DNA of 64,000 nt from Alkalihalobacterium chitinilyticum (GTDB lineage Bacteria; Bacillota; Bacilli; Bacillales; Bacillaceae_F), in contig NZ_JAOTPO010000003.1 in assembly GCF_029028005.1 (NCBI RefSeq), positions 124,001-188,000 of the forward strand. Reading direction: 5' to 3'. This document shows positions 1 to 9,900 of this stretch, one piece after another (the first letter of the stretch is position 1; the number at the start of each line of letters is the position of its first letter). The notes below the pieces were generated by a model. It searched no databases. It was given only the letters and a program-made list of their open reading frames with translations, and had not been told where the DNA came from. The translations under genes and the position numbers were made by a program.

Positions 1-1311
1 TTGTAATGTAAATTGTCCCTTCTCCCACTCTATGATCTTATTTGTCTCTAAGAGTTGGTCCATCATAACTGTTAATTCCTCTTCATCAATTGCAGATTGA
101 ATTAATAATTGTTCATGAGTCACACTTTGCTGCGTTTTCACAACTTCGATTATGATGTCTTTGGGTTCACCTGCTTGTTTACGTTTAAGCATTTCTACTG
201 TTTTATCACCGAAACGGTACTTTTGCCCATTTGCGTTTATCACTATTCCCCCGCCGATCGTCTCCATAGGGGTAGGACGCCTTAATATAAAATGGTCCCC
301 TCGCTTTGTAACGACTGGTTCTTCGAGCTGCAATTGGCAGAGTACTTCTTCTTTTTCCTCCAGTTTGTTTCGATCAAACATAATGATCTTACCATAGACT
401 TCCGCAGTGCCAATATGTACTTTTATGTACCCTCTTTGCTTGACAGGATAATCTAGTTTTTTTACAACTTGTAACGAGACATCGATCATCGTTGTTACTG
501 TGTAATGTTGTGAAGAAACGAGAACATCTCCTCGTTTCACCTCATCCTTTGATAAACCTCCGATGTTGATTGCCGCTCTTTGACCGGCTGCTGCTTCTTG
601 AACAGGCTGGTGATGGACTTGAATTTGCCGTGCTCGTGTCTTTAGTTCAGATGGTAAGATTTCAAGAAATTCACCTTCTCTTATTCTACCTTCATAAACC
701 GTTCCACGTACTACAGTCCCTTGTCCCTGAACAGAAAATACTTGGTCAATAGGCAAACGAAAAGGACCCATTGAGTTTCGATGTGTTACAAAGTGGAGTT
801 CATTGTTAATTAATTGCTTTAAAACATCAATCCCTTTTAAACTAACGCTGTCTACATTACAGATTGGGGCGCTCTCAAGAAACGTCCCTGTACATTCTGA
901 GCGAATATCCTCTTCAACTAACGCTAGTAATTCTTCATCCACTTTATCTATTTTCGTAACTACTATTATTCCGCGTTCAATACCAAGAAGGCTGAGAATT
1001 TCAATATGTTCTCTCGTTTGCGGCATCACAGCCTCATCCGCTGCAACAACAAGCAACACTAAATCAATACCGGCAACTCCTGCAATCATTTGCCGTATAA
1101 ACCGCTCATGTCCTGGCACATCAATAACTGAGATGACGGATCCGTCTGTAAGTTGAAAATAAGCATATCCCAACTCGATTGAAATATTCCGCTCTTGTTC
1201 TTCTTTTAATCGATCCGTTTCCATATTCGTTAGTGCTTTTGTTAATGATGTTTTTCCATGATCGATATGACCTGCTAAACCTATCGTATAATGTGTTTCG
1301 ATCTTGATCAC
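1..1311 (-). CDS. selB: Selenocysteine-specific elongation factor SelB (3' end beyond window)
   Basis: The first 437 codons are present and the frame is still open at the window edge. SelB is a GTPase that carries Sec-tRNA to the ribosome at UGA codons followed by a SECIS hairpin. The N-terminus has the P-loop GHIDHGKT near residue 15, the switch II motif DVPGHE and a TKID base-recognition motif, as expected for SelB. The last visible residues (DQLLETNKIIEW) resemble a winged-helix domain. The only in-frame standard start after the upstream TGA is the GTG at 1311, but it sits inside GAGGTGATC, itself a strong Shine-Dalgarno sequence, so an unusual ATC start a few codons later is possible. The tRNA-Sec gene 3.3 kb away supports the call. 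Confidence 0.95.
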   Translation of the reverse strand, partial: MIKIETHYTIGLAGHIDHGKTSLTKALTNMETDRLKEEQERNISIELGYAYFQLTDGSVISVIDVPGHERFIRQMIAGVAGIDLVLLVVAADEAVMPQTREHIEILSLLGIERGIIVVTKIDKVDEELLALVEEDIRSECTGTFLESAPICNVDSVSLKGIDVLKQLINNELHFVTHRNSMGPFRLPIDQVFSVQGQGTVVRGTVYEGRIREGEFLEILPSELKTRARQIQVHHQPVQEAAAGQRAAINIGGLSKDEVKRGDVLVSSQHYTVTTMIDVSLQVVKKLDYPVKQRGYIKVHIGTAEVYGKIIMFDRNKLEEKEEVLCQLQLEEPVVTKRGDHFILRRPTPMETIGGGIVINANGQKYRFGDKTVEMLKRKQAGEPKDIIIEVVKTQQSVTHEQLLIQSAIDEEELTVMMDQLLETNKIIEWEKGQFTLQ

Positions 1312-1444
1312 CTCAACTAGCTCATTTCACCCTATTATAACTATTTTTTTTAATAATGCTAAAATATTTACATTAATTATCTTATAACCTTCTGTGGAAC
1401 AAGTGTTATAATAGTGCTTGAATCGATTGAGAAAGGCGGATAGT

Positions 1445-2734
1445 ATGAAAGCTTTAAGTCGCTTATTAAAAGCTAAACCTTATTATAAAATTCCCTTACT
1501 ATACATTATATTAGGGATCGTTTGGATTCTCGGTACAGACCTATTCCTAACTCATATGGAGCAGTCCAATAATATAGATACGATATGGAGAACGTTTAAA
1601 GGCTGGTTTTTTATCGTTGTGTCAGGAATACTATTTTTTATCCTCTTTAAAAACCAATATAAAATGCAAAAAGTTGAAGAAGAACGCGAAATGCTGTCCT
1701 CTTTTATTAATGCGATGTCAGATTTTATTTCTATAAAAGATGGTGAAAATCGTTGGCTCCAACTAAATGATTTCGCTTATAAGCTATATGATCTGAACGA
1801 AGAAGACTACTCTGGGAAGAATGATGCAGAACTTAGTCAGTTATACCCTGACTATCGTGAGCACTTCATAGAGTGTGTTAAAACAGACGAAGATGCATGG
1901 GCCAAGCGAAAACCAATACAATTTGAAGAAGTTCTTCAACTAGAAGAAGGGGAAAGAATTTTTCAAGTCATTAAAGTCCCTTTGTTCACTAAAGAAGGAA
2001 AACGTAAATCATTATTCGTTATTGGAAGAGACGTGACTGACATTAAACGCGCGGAAGAATTGATTGCGAAAAATGAAAAGCTTTCTGTCGTAGGACAATT
2101 AGCTGCCGGTGTAGCACATGAAATTCGCAATCCACTAACCTCTTTAAAAGGCTTTGTTAAGTTAATCCAAGAAAATAAAGGGGATAATGACTTTTATTTA
2201 GGAATTATGGATAAAGAATTAGAAAGGATCAACATTATCGTAAATGAGCTTTTATTAATAGCGAAACCTCAAAAAGAAGCCTTTACTAAAAATAACATCG
2301 TTAGTTTAGTAAGAAGTGTTATCGATTTAATGATCTCTGAGGCAAAAATGTCCGGGGTTAAAATAGAGGTGGATGCTGCAAATGACCTCCCTCTCATTGA
2401 TTGTGAAGCCTACCATCTGAAGCAAGTATTTATTAATATTATTAAAAATGCAATTGAGGCTTCTAACGAAGGTGACCTCATCAAGGTTAAGATTATTCAA
2501 AACGAAGGAAACATCTGCGTTAATGTAATCGATGAAGGTTGTGGCATTGAGAAAGAACGCCTGCAAAGAATTGGCGAGCCATTCTTTACTATGAAAGAAA
2601 AAGGGACAGGCCTTGGAATGACGGTTTCGTATAAGATTATCCAAAATCATAACGGTTCCCTGCATATCGATAGTGAACTTGGCAGTGGAACAACCGTTTC
2701 CGTTCACTTACCTATTGAAAATAAGCAAAAATAA
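1445..2734 (+). CDS. Membrane-bound PAS sensor histidine kinase (sporulation-kinase type)
   Basis: A 429-residue sensor kinase. Two membrane segments lie near residues 13-35 and 53-69, followed by a PAS domain (about 85-190), a HisKA dimerisation helix with the phospho-acceptor in HEIRNPLTSLKGF (His about 225), and an ATPase domain with NAIEAS, DEGCGI and GTGLGM. This architecture is shared with Bacillus Kin-type kinases that feed the Spo0 phosphorelay, but no response regulator is adjacent, so the partner is an inference. I chose the ATG at 1445 because AAAGG lies 8 bases upstream; a TTG at 1418 in the same frame has no ribosome site. TATAAT at 1407-1412 is a plausible -10 element. It is transcribed divergently from selB. 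Confidence 0.88.
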   Translation: MKALSRLLKAKPYYKIPLLYIILGIVWILGTDLFLTHMEQSNNIDTIWRTFKGWFFIVVSGILFFILFKNQYKMQKVEEEREMLSSFINAMSDFISIKDGENRWLQLNDFAYKLYDLNEEDYSGKNDAELSQLYPDYREHFIECVKTDEDAWAKRKPIQFEEVLQLEEGERIFQVIKVPLFTKEGKRKSLFVIGRDVTDIKRAEELIAKNEKLSVVGQLAAGVAHEIRNPLTSLKGFVKLIQENKGDNDFYLGIMDKELERINIIVNELLLIAKPQKEAFTKNNIVSLVRSVIDLMISEAKMSGVKIEVDAANDLPLIDCEAYHLKQVFINIIKNAIEASNEGDLIKVKIIQNEGNICVNVIDEGCGIEKERLQRIGEPFFTMKEKGTGLGMTVSYKIIQNHNGSLHIDSELGSGTTVSVHLPIENKQK

Positions 2735-2739
2735 TAAAA

Positions 2740-2785
2740 AAACAAGAGGCTATATCCAGTGGATAATAGCCTCTATCTCTTGTTT
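2740..2785. terminator. Bidirectional terminator between kinase and DUF212 gene
   Basis: An inverted repeat (AAACAAGAGGCTAT ... ATAGCCTC..CTCTTGTTT) with A/T tracts on both sides separates two convergent genes. It overlaps the stop region of the minus-strand gene. Confidence 0.75.
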
Positions 2786-3231
2786 AAAAAGTAACTCATC
2801 GCTCCTGTAAAAGCACCTAATAACGCTCCAGCAAAGACTTCGCGCGGTTGATGTCCTAACATCTCTTTTAGCTTGCGATCCTCTTCTTCATGTGCCGCAT
2901 GCCGGTCATGCCCCGCTAGTCTTTCTACTTCATCATCCAAATGATTTACTTTTATCGATAATTCTCCAGCTTGTCTTCGAATACCTTGAGCGTCATACAT
3001 GACAATCATGCCGAACACCGATGCTAACGCAAAATCGACAGAAGTAAACCCCTTTTTTAAACCAACGTACGTCGCTAATGCAGTAACACCTGCTGAGTGT
3101 GAACTCGGCATATTCCCACTTTCAATAACCGACTTCCAATTCCATGATCCCGTCGCCTGTTTATTTAAAGGAACTTTCAGTAACTGAGCAATACCGATCG
3201 TCGTTAAAGCCGTAGTAATCTCTTTATTCAC
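2773..3231 (-). CDS. Divergent PAP2-family membrane protein (YuiD/DUF212)
   Basis: About 152 residues, related to YuiD-type members of the acid phosphatase/vanadium haloperoxidase superfamily. The signature GNMPSSHSAGVTALATYVG is clear near the N-terminus, followed by MYDAQGIRRQAG and LGHQPREVFAGALLGAFTGA; membrane segments surround these. The charged linker (DDEVERLAGHDRHAAHEEEDRK) is typical of the family. Its function is not established. The GTG at 3231 lies 8 bases after GAGG; the ATG and GTG just upstream are too close to that ribosome site. The gene is monocistronic and converges on the histidine kinase. Confidence 0.85.
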   Translation of the reverse strand: MNKEITTALTTIGIAQLLKVPLNKQATGSWNWKSVIESGNMPSSHSAGVTALATYVGLKKGFTSVDFALASVFGMIVMYDAQGIRRQAGELSIKVNHLDDEVERLAGHDRHAAHEEEDRKLKEMLGHQPREVFAGALLGAFTGAMSYFLNKR

Positions 3232-3319
3232 CGTCATCACCTCATTGTTATTGTTTGTTATCCATAAGTTTCTATGCGATAAACAAAAAATAAAAGAGTG
3301 TAAAATGAATTTTTTTTAA

Positions 3320-4459
3320 TTACTTCCCAATCTTATCGATGATATCTTTCATCTCATTCGGTCTTAAGAACTCAACCGGTGAAGCTCCTTTGCCAAACTC
3401 CAGCCTGTCTCCTTCTAATAATACGTAATAGCGACCATTTTGTTTTCCGATATGAACGTTGACACCAAAGTCAGAAAGAAGTGCTTTAATGCCAATATGA
3501 TCTAATTTAAACGATAAGTCTAATTCAGGAATTTGTTCGACAAGATGATAAGACGCTTCCATCACTTGTTCAGCTGACCACTGCTCTTGGAGTTCCCGTT
3601 TTGGCGTTGTCGCCCATACTTCCATCGTTGTATCGAAATCTGTTTGTGGTGGTGGTGACGGTGCTTCAGTAGGACTTGTAGCTTCTGTTTCTTCGGTCTC
3701 TACTGTTTCCTCTTCCTCAGGCTCTGTAATTTTCAGGTTAGGCATAACTCCCGTATCTTCATAATACTGCTTTGCCAATGTAATGACTTGATCTTTCACG
3801 ATTTCAGGCATCGACCGTTCATACTCTACAAACTTAAGGAAATCTTCAAAATAACGGGAGTGAGACGATTGGTGAATTTTAAGCTCCCATTCTTCGATCA
3901 TTCCCTCTTCTGGCATGTACGGGTATTGAATTGATTTCATATTTTTCGTTGTAATCGCCATTTCTACTTGTTGAATTAAACTTCTTTCATCTGTAATGGT
4001 AGCTACTTTCGGTTCAAAATCACATTTTAAAACGAAAACAAATGGTTCATCAAAGTACTTATTTAATTTAGCTCGAGCAACAATTAAGGCGCCTCCTCGG
4101 ATCGAACTTGTATCCATATAGGATCGGACTAATTGTTCACAGCTAAGTTGAAAATCGCCCGAAGACTCAGCACTACGAATTTTATTAAATTGATTGTAAT
4201 TTGGGTTTGACGCTAAGTCATAGCCTTCTTCTACGAGAAACCTGCCTATCTTCGTAGGGACTTGGTCAGACTTTGGATGTCTTTCCACTTTTCGCTTTGA
4301 AATTTTCATTAACTCCCCTTCAAGAAAGTCACTTAAAGGATGATTCACGTAAGAAACTTCATCTAACGTTTGATAATGTTTGTAGCTTTTCGCTCCTTGT
4401 TCCCCTTGTCCTTCACTATCAATGACGAAGAATGATAAATATTGAATATCAAAGTCCAT
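3320..4459 (-). CDS. DUF3900-type protein of unknown function
   Basis: A 379-residue soluble protein with no signal peptide. The first ~250 residues form one conserved-looking domain (starts MDFDIQYLSFFVID), followed by an acidic and then proline-rich linker (about 255-285: runs of Glu, Thr and Pro) and a C-terminal ~90-residue domain. The layout resembles Bacillus proteins annotated DUF3900, recognised by overall look rather than by a catalytic motif, and no enzymatic residues stand out. The N-terminal half resembles the nucleoid-associated (NdpA) style of length and composition, but this is only an impression. AGGTGAAG precedes the ATG. It is a single gene, divergent from selC. Confidence 0.6.
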   Translation of the reverse strand: MDFDIQYLSFFVIDSEGQGEQGAKSYKHYQTLDEVSYVNHPLSDFLEGELMKISKRKVERHPKSDQVPTKIGRFLVEEGYDLASNPNYNQFNKIRSAESSGDFQLSCEQLVRSYMDTSSIRGGALIVARAKLNKYFDEPFVFVLKCDFEPKVATITDERSLIQQVEMAITTKNMKSIQYPYMPEEGMIEEWELKIHQSSHSRYFEDFLKFVEYERSMPEIVKDQVITLAKQYYEDTGVMPNLKITEPEEEETVETEETEATSPTEAPSPPPQTDFDTTMEVWATTPKRELQEQWSAEQVMEASYHLVEQIPELDLSFKLDHIGIKALLSDFGVNVHIGKQNGRYYVLLEGDRLEFGKGASPVEFLRPNEMKDIIDKIGK

Positions 4460-4553
4460 TTACTTCACCTAATTTATGTATAGAATGATAACTTTTTTAG
4501 TATAGGTATTCGAGTGTCCAGCGTCAACCGCGAACCTCAAGAAAAAACAACTC

Positions 4554-4583
4554 TTGAATTTACAGGACGAAAAATACTATAAT
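4554..4583 (+). promoter_or_regulatory. Sigma-A type promoter of selC
   Basis: TTGAAT (4554-4559) and a perfect TATAAT (4578-4583) are separated by 18 bases and end 29 bases before the tRNA, which fits constitutive expression of the selenocysteine tRNA. Confidence 0.75.
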
Positions 4584-4612
4584 AGTGTTTAGTTGTCCGC
4601 AAGTTTCTATAC

Positions 4613-4709
4613 GGGGCTGGCTGGGGTACTGGTGTCCCCCAAGGTCTTCAAAACCTCTCGGGAGGCGCGTGCCGTCTCCGGTGGGTTCGATTCCCACACA
4701 GTCCCGCCA
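4613..4709 (+). tRNA. selC: tRNA-Sec (anticodon UCA)
   Basis: A 97-nt tRNA with encoded CCA. The acceptor stem GGGGCUG pairs with CAGUCCC, and the eighth position would be a G-A mismatch. A GC-rich D-stem (GGGG/CCCC), an anticodon loop CUUCAAA with UCA at 4648-4650, a long variable arm (about 4662-4680) and a T-arm GUGGG-UUCGAUU-CCCAC follow. The length, the UCA anticodon and the large variable arm together identify selenocysteine tRNA rather than tRNA-Ser or a suppressor. Discriminator G precedes CCA. Together with selB it shows that this organism inserts selenocysteine. Confidence 0.96.
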
Positions 4710-4831
4710 AAATCATTAATATAAAATTATTATTAACGATAGTCATCATTAACATAAATACAACTTTAATTTACTGAATAATCGGTATACATTCCCGGTT
4801 ATACTATGAAGAAAAAAGAAGGGGCAATTCA

Positions 4832-4999
4832 GTGTTATATCCGGCTTTTTTCTGTAGAGAATGTGGCAGAGACTTAACTGAAGAGATTGAAAATACGAAA
4901 GATAGCAACAGCACTTGTGAGAAATGTAAAACAATTAAAGAGTCCTATGACCAATTTAAAGGAATAATGGGTCAGTCTGATTTATGGAGACGTAAATAA
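4832..4999 (+). CDS. Small zinc-ribbon-like protein (55 aa)
   Basis: A short frame beginning with GTG, preceded 7 bases upstream by AGAAGGGG. The product has two CxxC pairs (CREC at residues 8-11 and CEKC at about 33-36), typical of a small zinc ribbon, with a basic end (LWRRK). There is no other in-frame start, since a TGA lies upstream and only ATA/ATC codons intervene. It follows selC by 122 bases on the same strand and could share its transcript. I do not recognise the family; function unknown. A role tied to selenium is not implied by anything but position. Confidence 0.6.
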   Translation: MLYPAFFCRECGRDLTEEIENTKDSNSTCEKCKTIKESYDQFKGIMGQSDLWRRK

Positions 5000-5106
5000 G
5001 CGCTTAAAATCAAAAGAACTTCTAAAAATTCACATTGCCTTGTCCTAAAACCGTTCTTTGAAAAAAGTGTAACAAACAAAAGATATAGCTAGTACTCAAA
5101 ATATTA

Positions 5107-5140
5107 AAAACAACCATTTCACAAAGAGAATGGTTGTTTT
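5107..5140 (-). terminator. Terminator of the M14 peptidase gene
   Basis: Perfect 12-base arms (AAAACAACCATT / AATGGTTGTTTT) with A and T tracts on both sides. It serves the minus-strand peptidase and may also stop the zinc-ribbon transcript. Confidence 0.8.
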
Positions 5141-5157
5141 TTGATGATGTCCTATTA

Positions 5158-6372
5158 TTAAAAACTACCACTTGCTGGCCATCTTGATGTAAGTGGAATA
5201 TTTTCATATTCTTCCGGGTCAATTTCATATACAGAACCATCAACCATACCGTCAATAATTCCATATAATCCGCGCTCTACAGCTTTAACGAGTTTACCAC
5301 GTTCTTTTTGACCAAAATTTTGCGTTTGTCCAGTTACTTCAAACAGAACCGTTCCACTACCATTTAACGCATAGGTTCCTAGGGCAGTACCTGGCAGATC
5401 CAGTCCCTGAGAATAAAGTGTTACATTTCCAAACGGTGAGTTACCAATGCTATTCAACGCATCATAGATGGCAACATTTAATTGTCGAGAGAAATCATAG
5501 TTATATTTTTCTTTGTACTCTTGATACTTTGCTCCTTGTTCTGTATTAGGGTCTTGAACAAACTGACCTGAAATCGATAGTGTCACTCTGTCATCTGTTC
5601 CTTCTACGTAATATATCCCCTGGTGGTGAAGGTCAACGAATACATCAACGTTTCCAAACTCCTCTAATAAACCTTTATATACATCACGTGAAGCTTGTGC
5701 TTCTGGTGTTATAAACCAGCCAGGTGCTGCTGATCGACCTGGAAAATCTTCAGGTTGAGGAACATAATTTAAATTTGGATTAAAATCACGGTTTACGTCA
5801 AATCCAGGATTTTCTGCATAATTATAGCTCTGACTAACTCCTCTATCTAGGTAGTTCCAGGCTGGAGCACTAGCATTTGAAAGTTGAGGGAAAGCTTCAA
5901 CAACCTCAGCCCACGTCATATCATTTCGTCGTTTATCCATTTCAGCTCCATCTGGGTTCATCTTAGGCATGAAAACTATAGTGAGTTCGTCACGAATTTT
6001 TTGAGATTGTCGTGAGTTATTCCCAAGCTGTTGAAGCATATTCATAATTGCTTCTGTTCCTGTTTTTTCGTTCCCATGGATCTCACTTTGGATTAATACG
6101 ACTCTATCCCCTGTTCCGACTCGTGCCATATAAATGTCTCGTCCTCTGTTGGATTCGCCTACCACTTCCACCTGGACTCTTCCTTGACTCGTTCTTTCAA
6201 TTTGTTTAAGTCGCTTTGCCATTTGTTCATGTGTCATAAACCCTGAGATCGAATAATCATGATGATGAGAAGTTGTTTCTTGTGCAAATACACTTGGTGT
6301 AAATGTTGGAGCTAATAAACTTGTACACAGTACCATTGCTCCTAATGTTTTTACTACCTTCTTCTTTTTCAT
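5158..6372 (-). CDS. Secreted M14-family zinc carboxypeptidase
   Basis: A 404-residue exported metallopeptidase. An N-terminal signal peptide (MKKKKVVKTLGAMVLCTSLL, cleavage probably after VFAQ) is followed by the M14 core: zinc ligands in HGNEKTGTE (about 99-102), a third histidine candidate in VDLHHQG, and the catalytic glutamate candidate in LFEVTGQ near the C-terminus. DRRND/NPDGAEMDKRR and the substrate-binding arginine region are visible. Such enzymes release C-terminal residues from peptides, or trim cell-wall peptides, outside the cell. GGGAGTG provides the ribosome site. It is monocistronic, flanked by selC on one side and a gene-free gap on the other. Confidence 0.88.
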   Translation of the reverse strand: MKKKKVVKTLGAMVLCTSLLAPTFTPSVFAQETTSHHHDYSISGFMTHEQMAKRLKQIERTSQGRVQVEVVGESNRGRDIYMARVGTGDRVVLIQSEIHGNEKTGTEAIMNMLQQLGNNSRQSQKIRDELTIVFMPKMNPDGAEMDKRRNDMTWAEVVEAFPQLSNASAPAWNYLDRGVSQSYNYAENPGFDVNRDFNPNLNYVPQPEDFPGRSAAPGWFITPEAQASRDVYKGLLEEFGNVDVFVDLHHQGIYYVEGTDDRVTLSISGQFVQDPNTEQGAKYQEYKEKYNYDFSRQLNVAIYDALNSIGNSPFGNVTLYSQGLDLPGTALGTYALNGSGTVLFEVTGQTQNFGQKERGKLVKAVERGLYGIIDGMVDGSVYEIDPEEYENIPLTSRWPASGSF

Positions 6373-6620
6373 AAAAACACTCCCAATCGTTTAATTTGCC
6401 GAAAGAAACTTATTAAACAAGGCGATTTTTATTCCGACACGCTAAATATTCCATATTAAGAGGAGTGTTCCTTCGCCACTCGAAAAGATAGGATTTTCAT
6501 ACTTAATTTGGTTAATTATGGAACATTTTCTTGTGATTCATTATGTACTTGTTCTCATAGACAAATGGTGGAATGTCTTAACTATCCTTGAAAAAGTATA
6601 TATTTTACTAGGACTCAATC

Positions 6621-6658
6621 ACAAACAGAGAATGTTACTTTTTCCATTCTCTATTTGT
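6621..6658 (+). terminator. Orphan terminator-like hairpin
   Basis: AGAGAATG and CATTCTCT pair perfectly, ACAAA/TTTGT extends the stem, and a T-rich tail follows on the plus strand. No plus-strand gene precedes it, so it could end an unannotated small RNA or be a relic. Confidence 0.45.
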
Positions 6659-6921
6659 TTTCATAAAGTTAAGCCTTTTGCAGGAGAGAGAAATGCAATC
6701 ATAACTTCTATTACATTTTCGGGTCCTTTTTTTATTTCTATATAACGAATTACTCTGAAATCAGAAAAAGCATACTAAATATGTATACTCAAAGTCTTTG
6801 TTATGGGCTAGATCACAATGAAGCTGATAGAAGCATAGTTCATTGGTAATTCAACAAATTAAATACTTTACCAACCGATATTCATTTCGTATTTGAGAGG
6901 TAGCACTGTAAAAAACAATAA

Positions 6922-6962
6922 AGAACCACCTAGATGGGTGCTGCATGCATCTAGATGGTTCT
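6922..6962 (-). terminator. Terminator of the RND exporter gene
   Basis: 15-base arms with one mismatch (AGAACCACCTAGATG / CATCTAGATGGTTCT) followed on the minus strand by a T-rich stretch, just after the stop codon of the RND gene. Confidence 0.8.
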
Positions 6963-6993
6963 GTCTATTAACTGTTATGTGGTGTAAGTAAAT

Positions 6994-9900
6994 CTATAAC
7001 GTAGTTTCCTTCATATCATTTTTTTCTGCACTCACTTTATCTTTAGTTTTTCTTCTTTTCAGCCTGCCTACTCCTCTTGAAATGTCTTCAAACAATAAAT
7101 AAACTGCAGGAATGAGAACGAGCGTAATCATTGTCGCAAAGAGTAATCCTGAGATGACTACTGTTGCTAACGGAGATTGATAACTGCTCGACACACCGGT
7201 CGCGAGAGCTAGTGGCAACATGCCGCCTACTGTTGTTAATGTCGTCATAAAGATCGGTCGTAATCTTGATTTACCGGCTTCTACTACGGCTTCTGCAACT
7301 TGGTAATTAGCATTTCTTAACTGCTTCGTTCGATCAATTAATAAAATCGCATTGTTTAAGACGATTCCGATCAACATGACGACACCCATCGCGGACATAA
7401 TGCTTAACTCCATTTGTGTAATAAACAGCCCTAAGATGACGCCTGTAATCGTCATAGGGATGATCGACATGACAATAATCGGGTGCTTTAAACTGTTAAA
7501 TTGGACAGCCATTACCACATACACAAGAAACAGTGCAATTCCTAGAATAATGATCATTTCTTGCATTGCTTCTTGTTGTGCTTCAAGATCACCACTCATA
7601 GAAATCGAGTACCCATTTGGTGTATTAAAGTCTTGGAGCATTTGTTGAATATCACGATTAACCGAGCCAAGGTCACGACCTTCTAAATCCGCGATAACCG
7701 TTACATATCGTTCACCGTCTTTTCGATCGATTTGAGTCGGAACTGTATTTTTTTCAAGCTCTATATATTTAGACAGTTTTTCTTTTTCCCCTGTTGGCGT
7801 TGTGAACTCGAAATTAAGCAGCTGCTGTTTACGGTCCATTTGTTGATCAGTTGTTAGAATTAATGGTCTAGGCGTATTATCTTCAGCGGTGACTTCTCCA
7901 ATCGGACTCTTTAAAAATAATGGTTGAATGACATTCGAGATTTGTAAAGGGGTTAGATTATCCTCTTTGATTGCATCTTCCTTCAAGACTATATTGATTT
8001 CATCTAACATCTTTTCTCCAGAGGCGGCTTTTATACCAACTAACCCATCAATTTGTTCAAGTTCATGCATTAAGTTGTTTGAAATTCCTTCCAATTCCCC
8101 AAGATCTTCTCCGTTAATTTCAAGTGAGATGGGGAAGCCGCCACCCATATTCATGGCAGAACCAACACTTGTGATCGGGTACTGCTCTTCTAAAACTCGA
8201 AGGGCAGATAAAATTTGTTCATTGACTTCGCTTTGTTCAGTAGTCGCCTCTTCAATTGGCGTCATATTAATAATGGCGTAAATCGAATTAATATTGTCGA
8301 TGACAATCGTATTGGTTAAATCTGAAACTCCTTTTAAGCGGTCGTACATTTCTAATGCGATTTCCTCCCGCTCAGATGGTGTCGTTCCACTTTCTAATTG
8401 CACCATCACTTCAGAATATCGGTTAAAAACGTCTGGCATGATTGTCATTGGTACTTTGGATACTAGTGTTAATGATCCAACAAACATCATAATAAACAAT
8501 ACAATGACACTGTAACGATAACGCTTCTTTCTTCCCATCCAAGAAATTAATTTTCCATAATGCCTAATAATCTTTCCTTCACTTCGATTTTTAGCTTTGG
8601 TACTAACTTTTAAGAAGTTTTCTGCAAGCACCGGAATTAATGTAAAAGATACAATGACTGAACTTACAAGTGTAAACACAACGACTAATGATAAAATAAT
8701 CATGAACTTCCCAGCTTCTCCACCGAGTAATCCAATCGGCAAAAAGACAACAATCGTAGTTAACATCGAGGCTAATACAGCGGTGGATACTTCTTTTGTT
8801 CCTTTCACAACAGCTTCGTAATTTCCAAGGCCTTGTTCTTTTTTCTTAAAGATCGATTCAAGGATGACAATAGAAGCATCGACCATCATACCAATTCCTA
8901 ACCCTAGCCCAACGAGACTTAACATATTAAAGCTGTAGTCAAAATACCACATTGCCGTAAACGTTAATAAAATAGAAACAGGAATCGCTAAGCCAATGAT
9001 GATCGTCGCTCGTATATTCCGTAAAAATAATAACAATACGAATAAAGCGAGTATCCCTCCAATTAAAACATTTTGGGACACCCCATCAATCGCATCAGTC
9101 ACATAGTCTGCTTGTGAAACAACTTCATTTAATTCAAAGCCCTCAACTAAACCAGCAGCGCTAATTTTATCAATCTCAGCTCTTATCGCTGCAGCCATTT
9201 CAATTTGTGTCACATCAGATGCTCTTCCTACTTGAACAAGGATGAAATGATCACTTCCGTTTTTCCAAACTCCTGCCGAATGTTCACTCGATTGTTCCGA
9301 GACAGAAGCTACATCACTTAATTTTTTCACACCATTTATTGTAGGTATTGCGATATTTTTTACATCATTGACATTTTGGATAGACGTATTCCAGCGCAAA
9401 GTTGGTTTATTTTGTTCTTCGTTCAATACACCTAATGCAACCTCAATGTTTGACTGTTGAATGATCCCCATAATTTGTTGCGCATTAAGACCTAACTCTT
9501 CCATTTTAGTTTGCTTTAATTCAATAAAAATTTCTTTTTGATTCATACCGACTAAGTCAACGTCACGTACTTCCGGCAATGCTTCCAAACGAGGCTCTAA
9601 TACTTCTCTTGCAAAAATAGCCATAGTTTCTTTATCGCCGTTCGAAATATCCATAAAAAACTCATACGTTCCATTCATGGAATACGGGAAAACATGAATC
9701 TCATTTACTCCATCCAGTTGCGGTTTCAAGCCATTTAATGTCGATTTCACCTCGTTTGAAACCTCTTCACCGCGACCTTCTTCAATCTCTATCGTTATCG
9801 TACTGTTGCCAACACTGGATGAAGATTGATATCCTTCCACACCATCAATTCCAAGCAAGGTCTGTTCAATAGGGGTCGTAACCCGTTGCTCCACATCAAG

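Larger units (their letters stand above)
6373..6993. other. Gene-free gap of 621 bases
   Basis: No reading frame here looks like a real gene: the longest plus-strand frame (6518-6745) has no ribosome site and runs through a terminator-like hairpin. The gap holds the peptidase promoter region, an orphan hairpin at 6621-6658 and the terminator of the RND gene. Confidence 0.6.

Noticed and set aside
152-1156. Plus-strand frames across the selB region
   Set aside because: They are antisense shadows of the clear SelB frame and show no domain features.
6518-6745. 75-codon plus-strand frame in the gap before the RND gene
   Set aside because: No ribosome site, odd composition, and it runs through a terminator-like hairpin.
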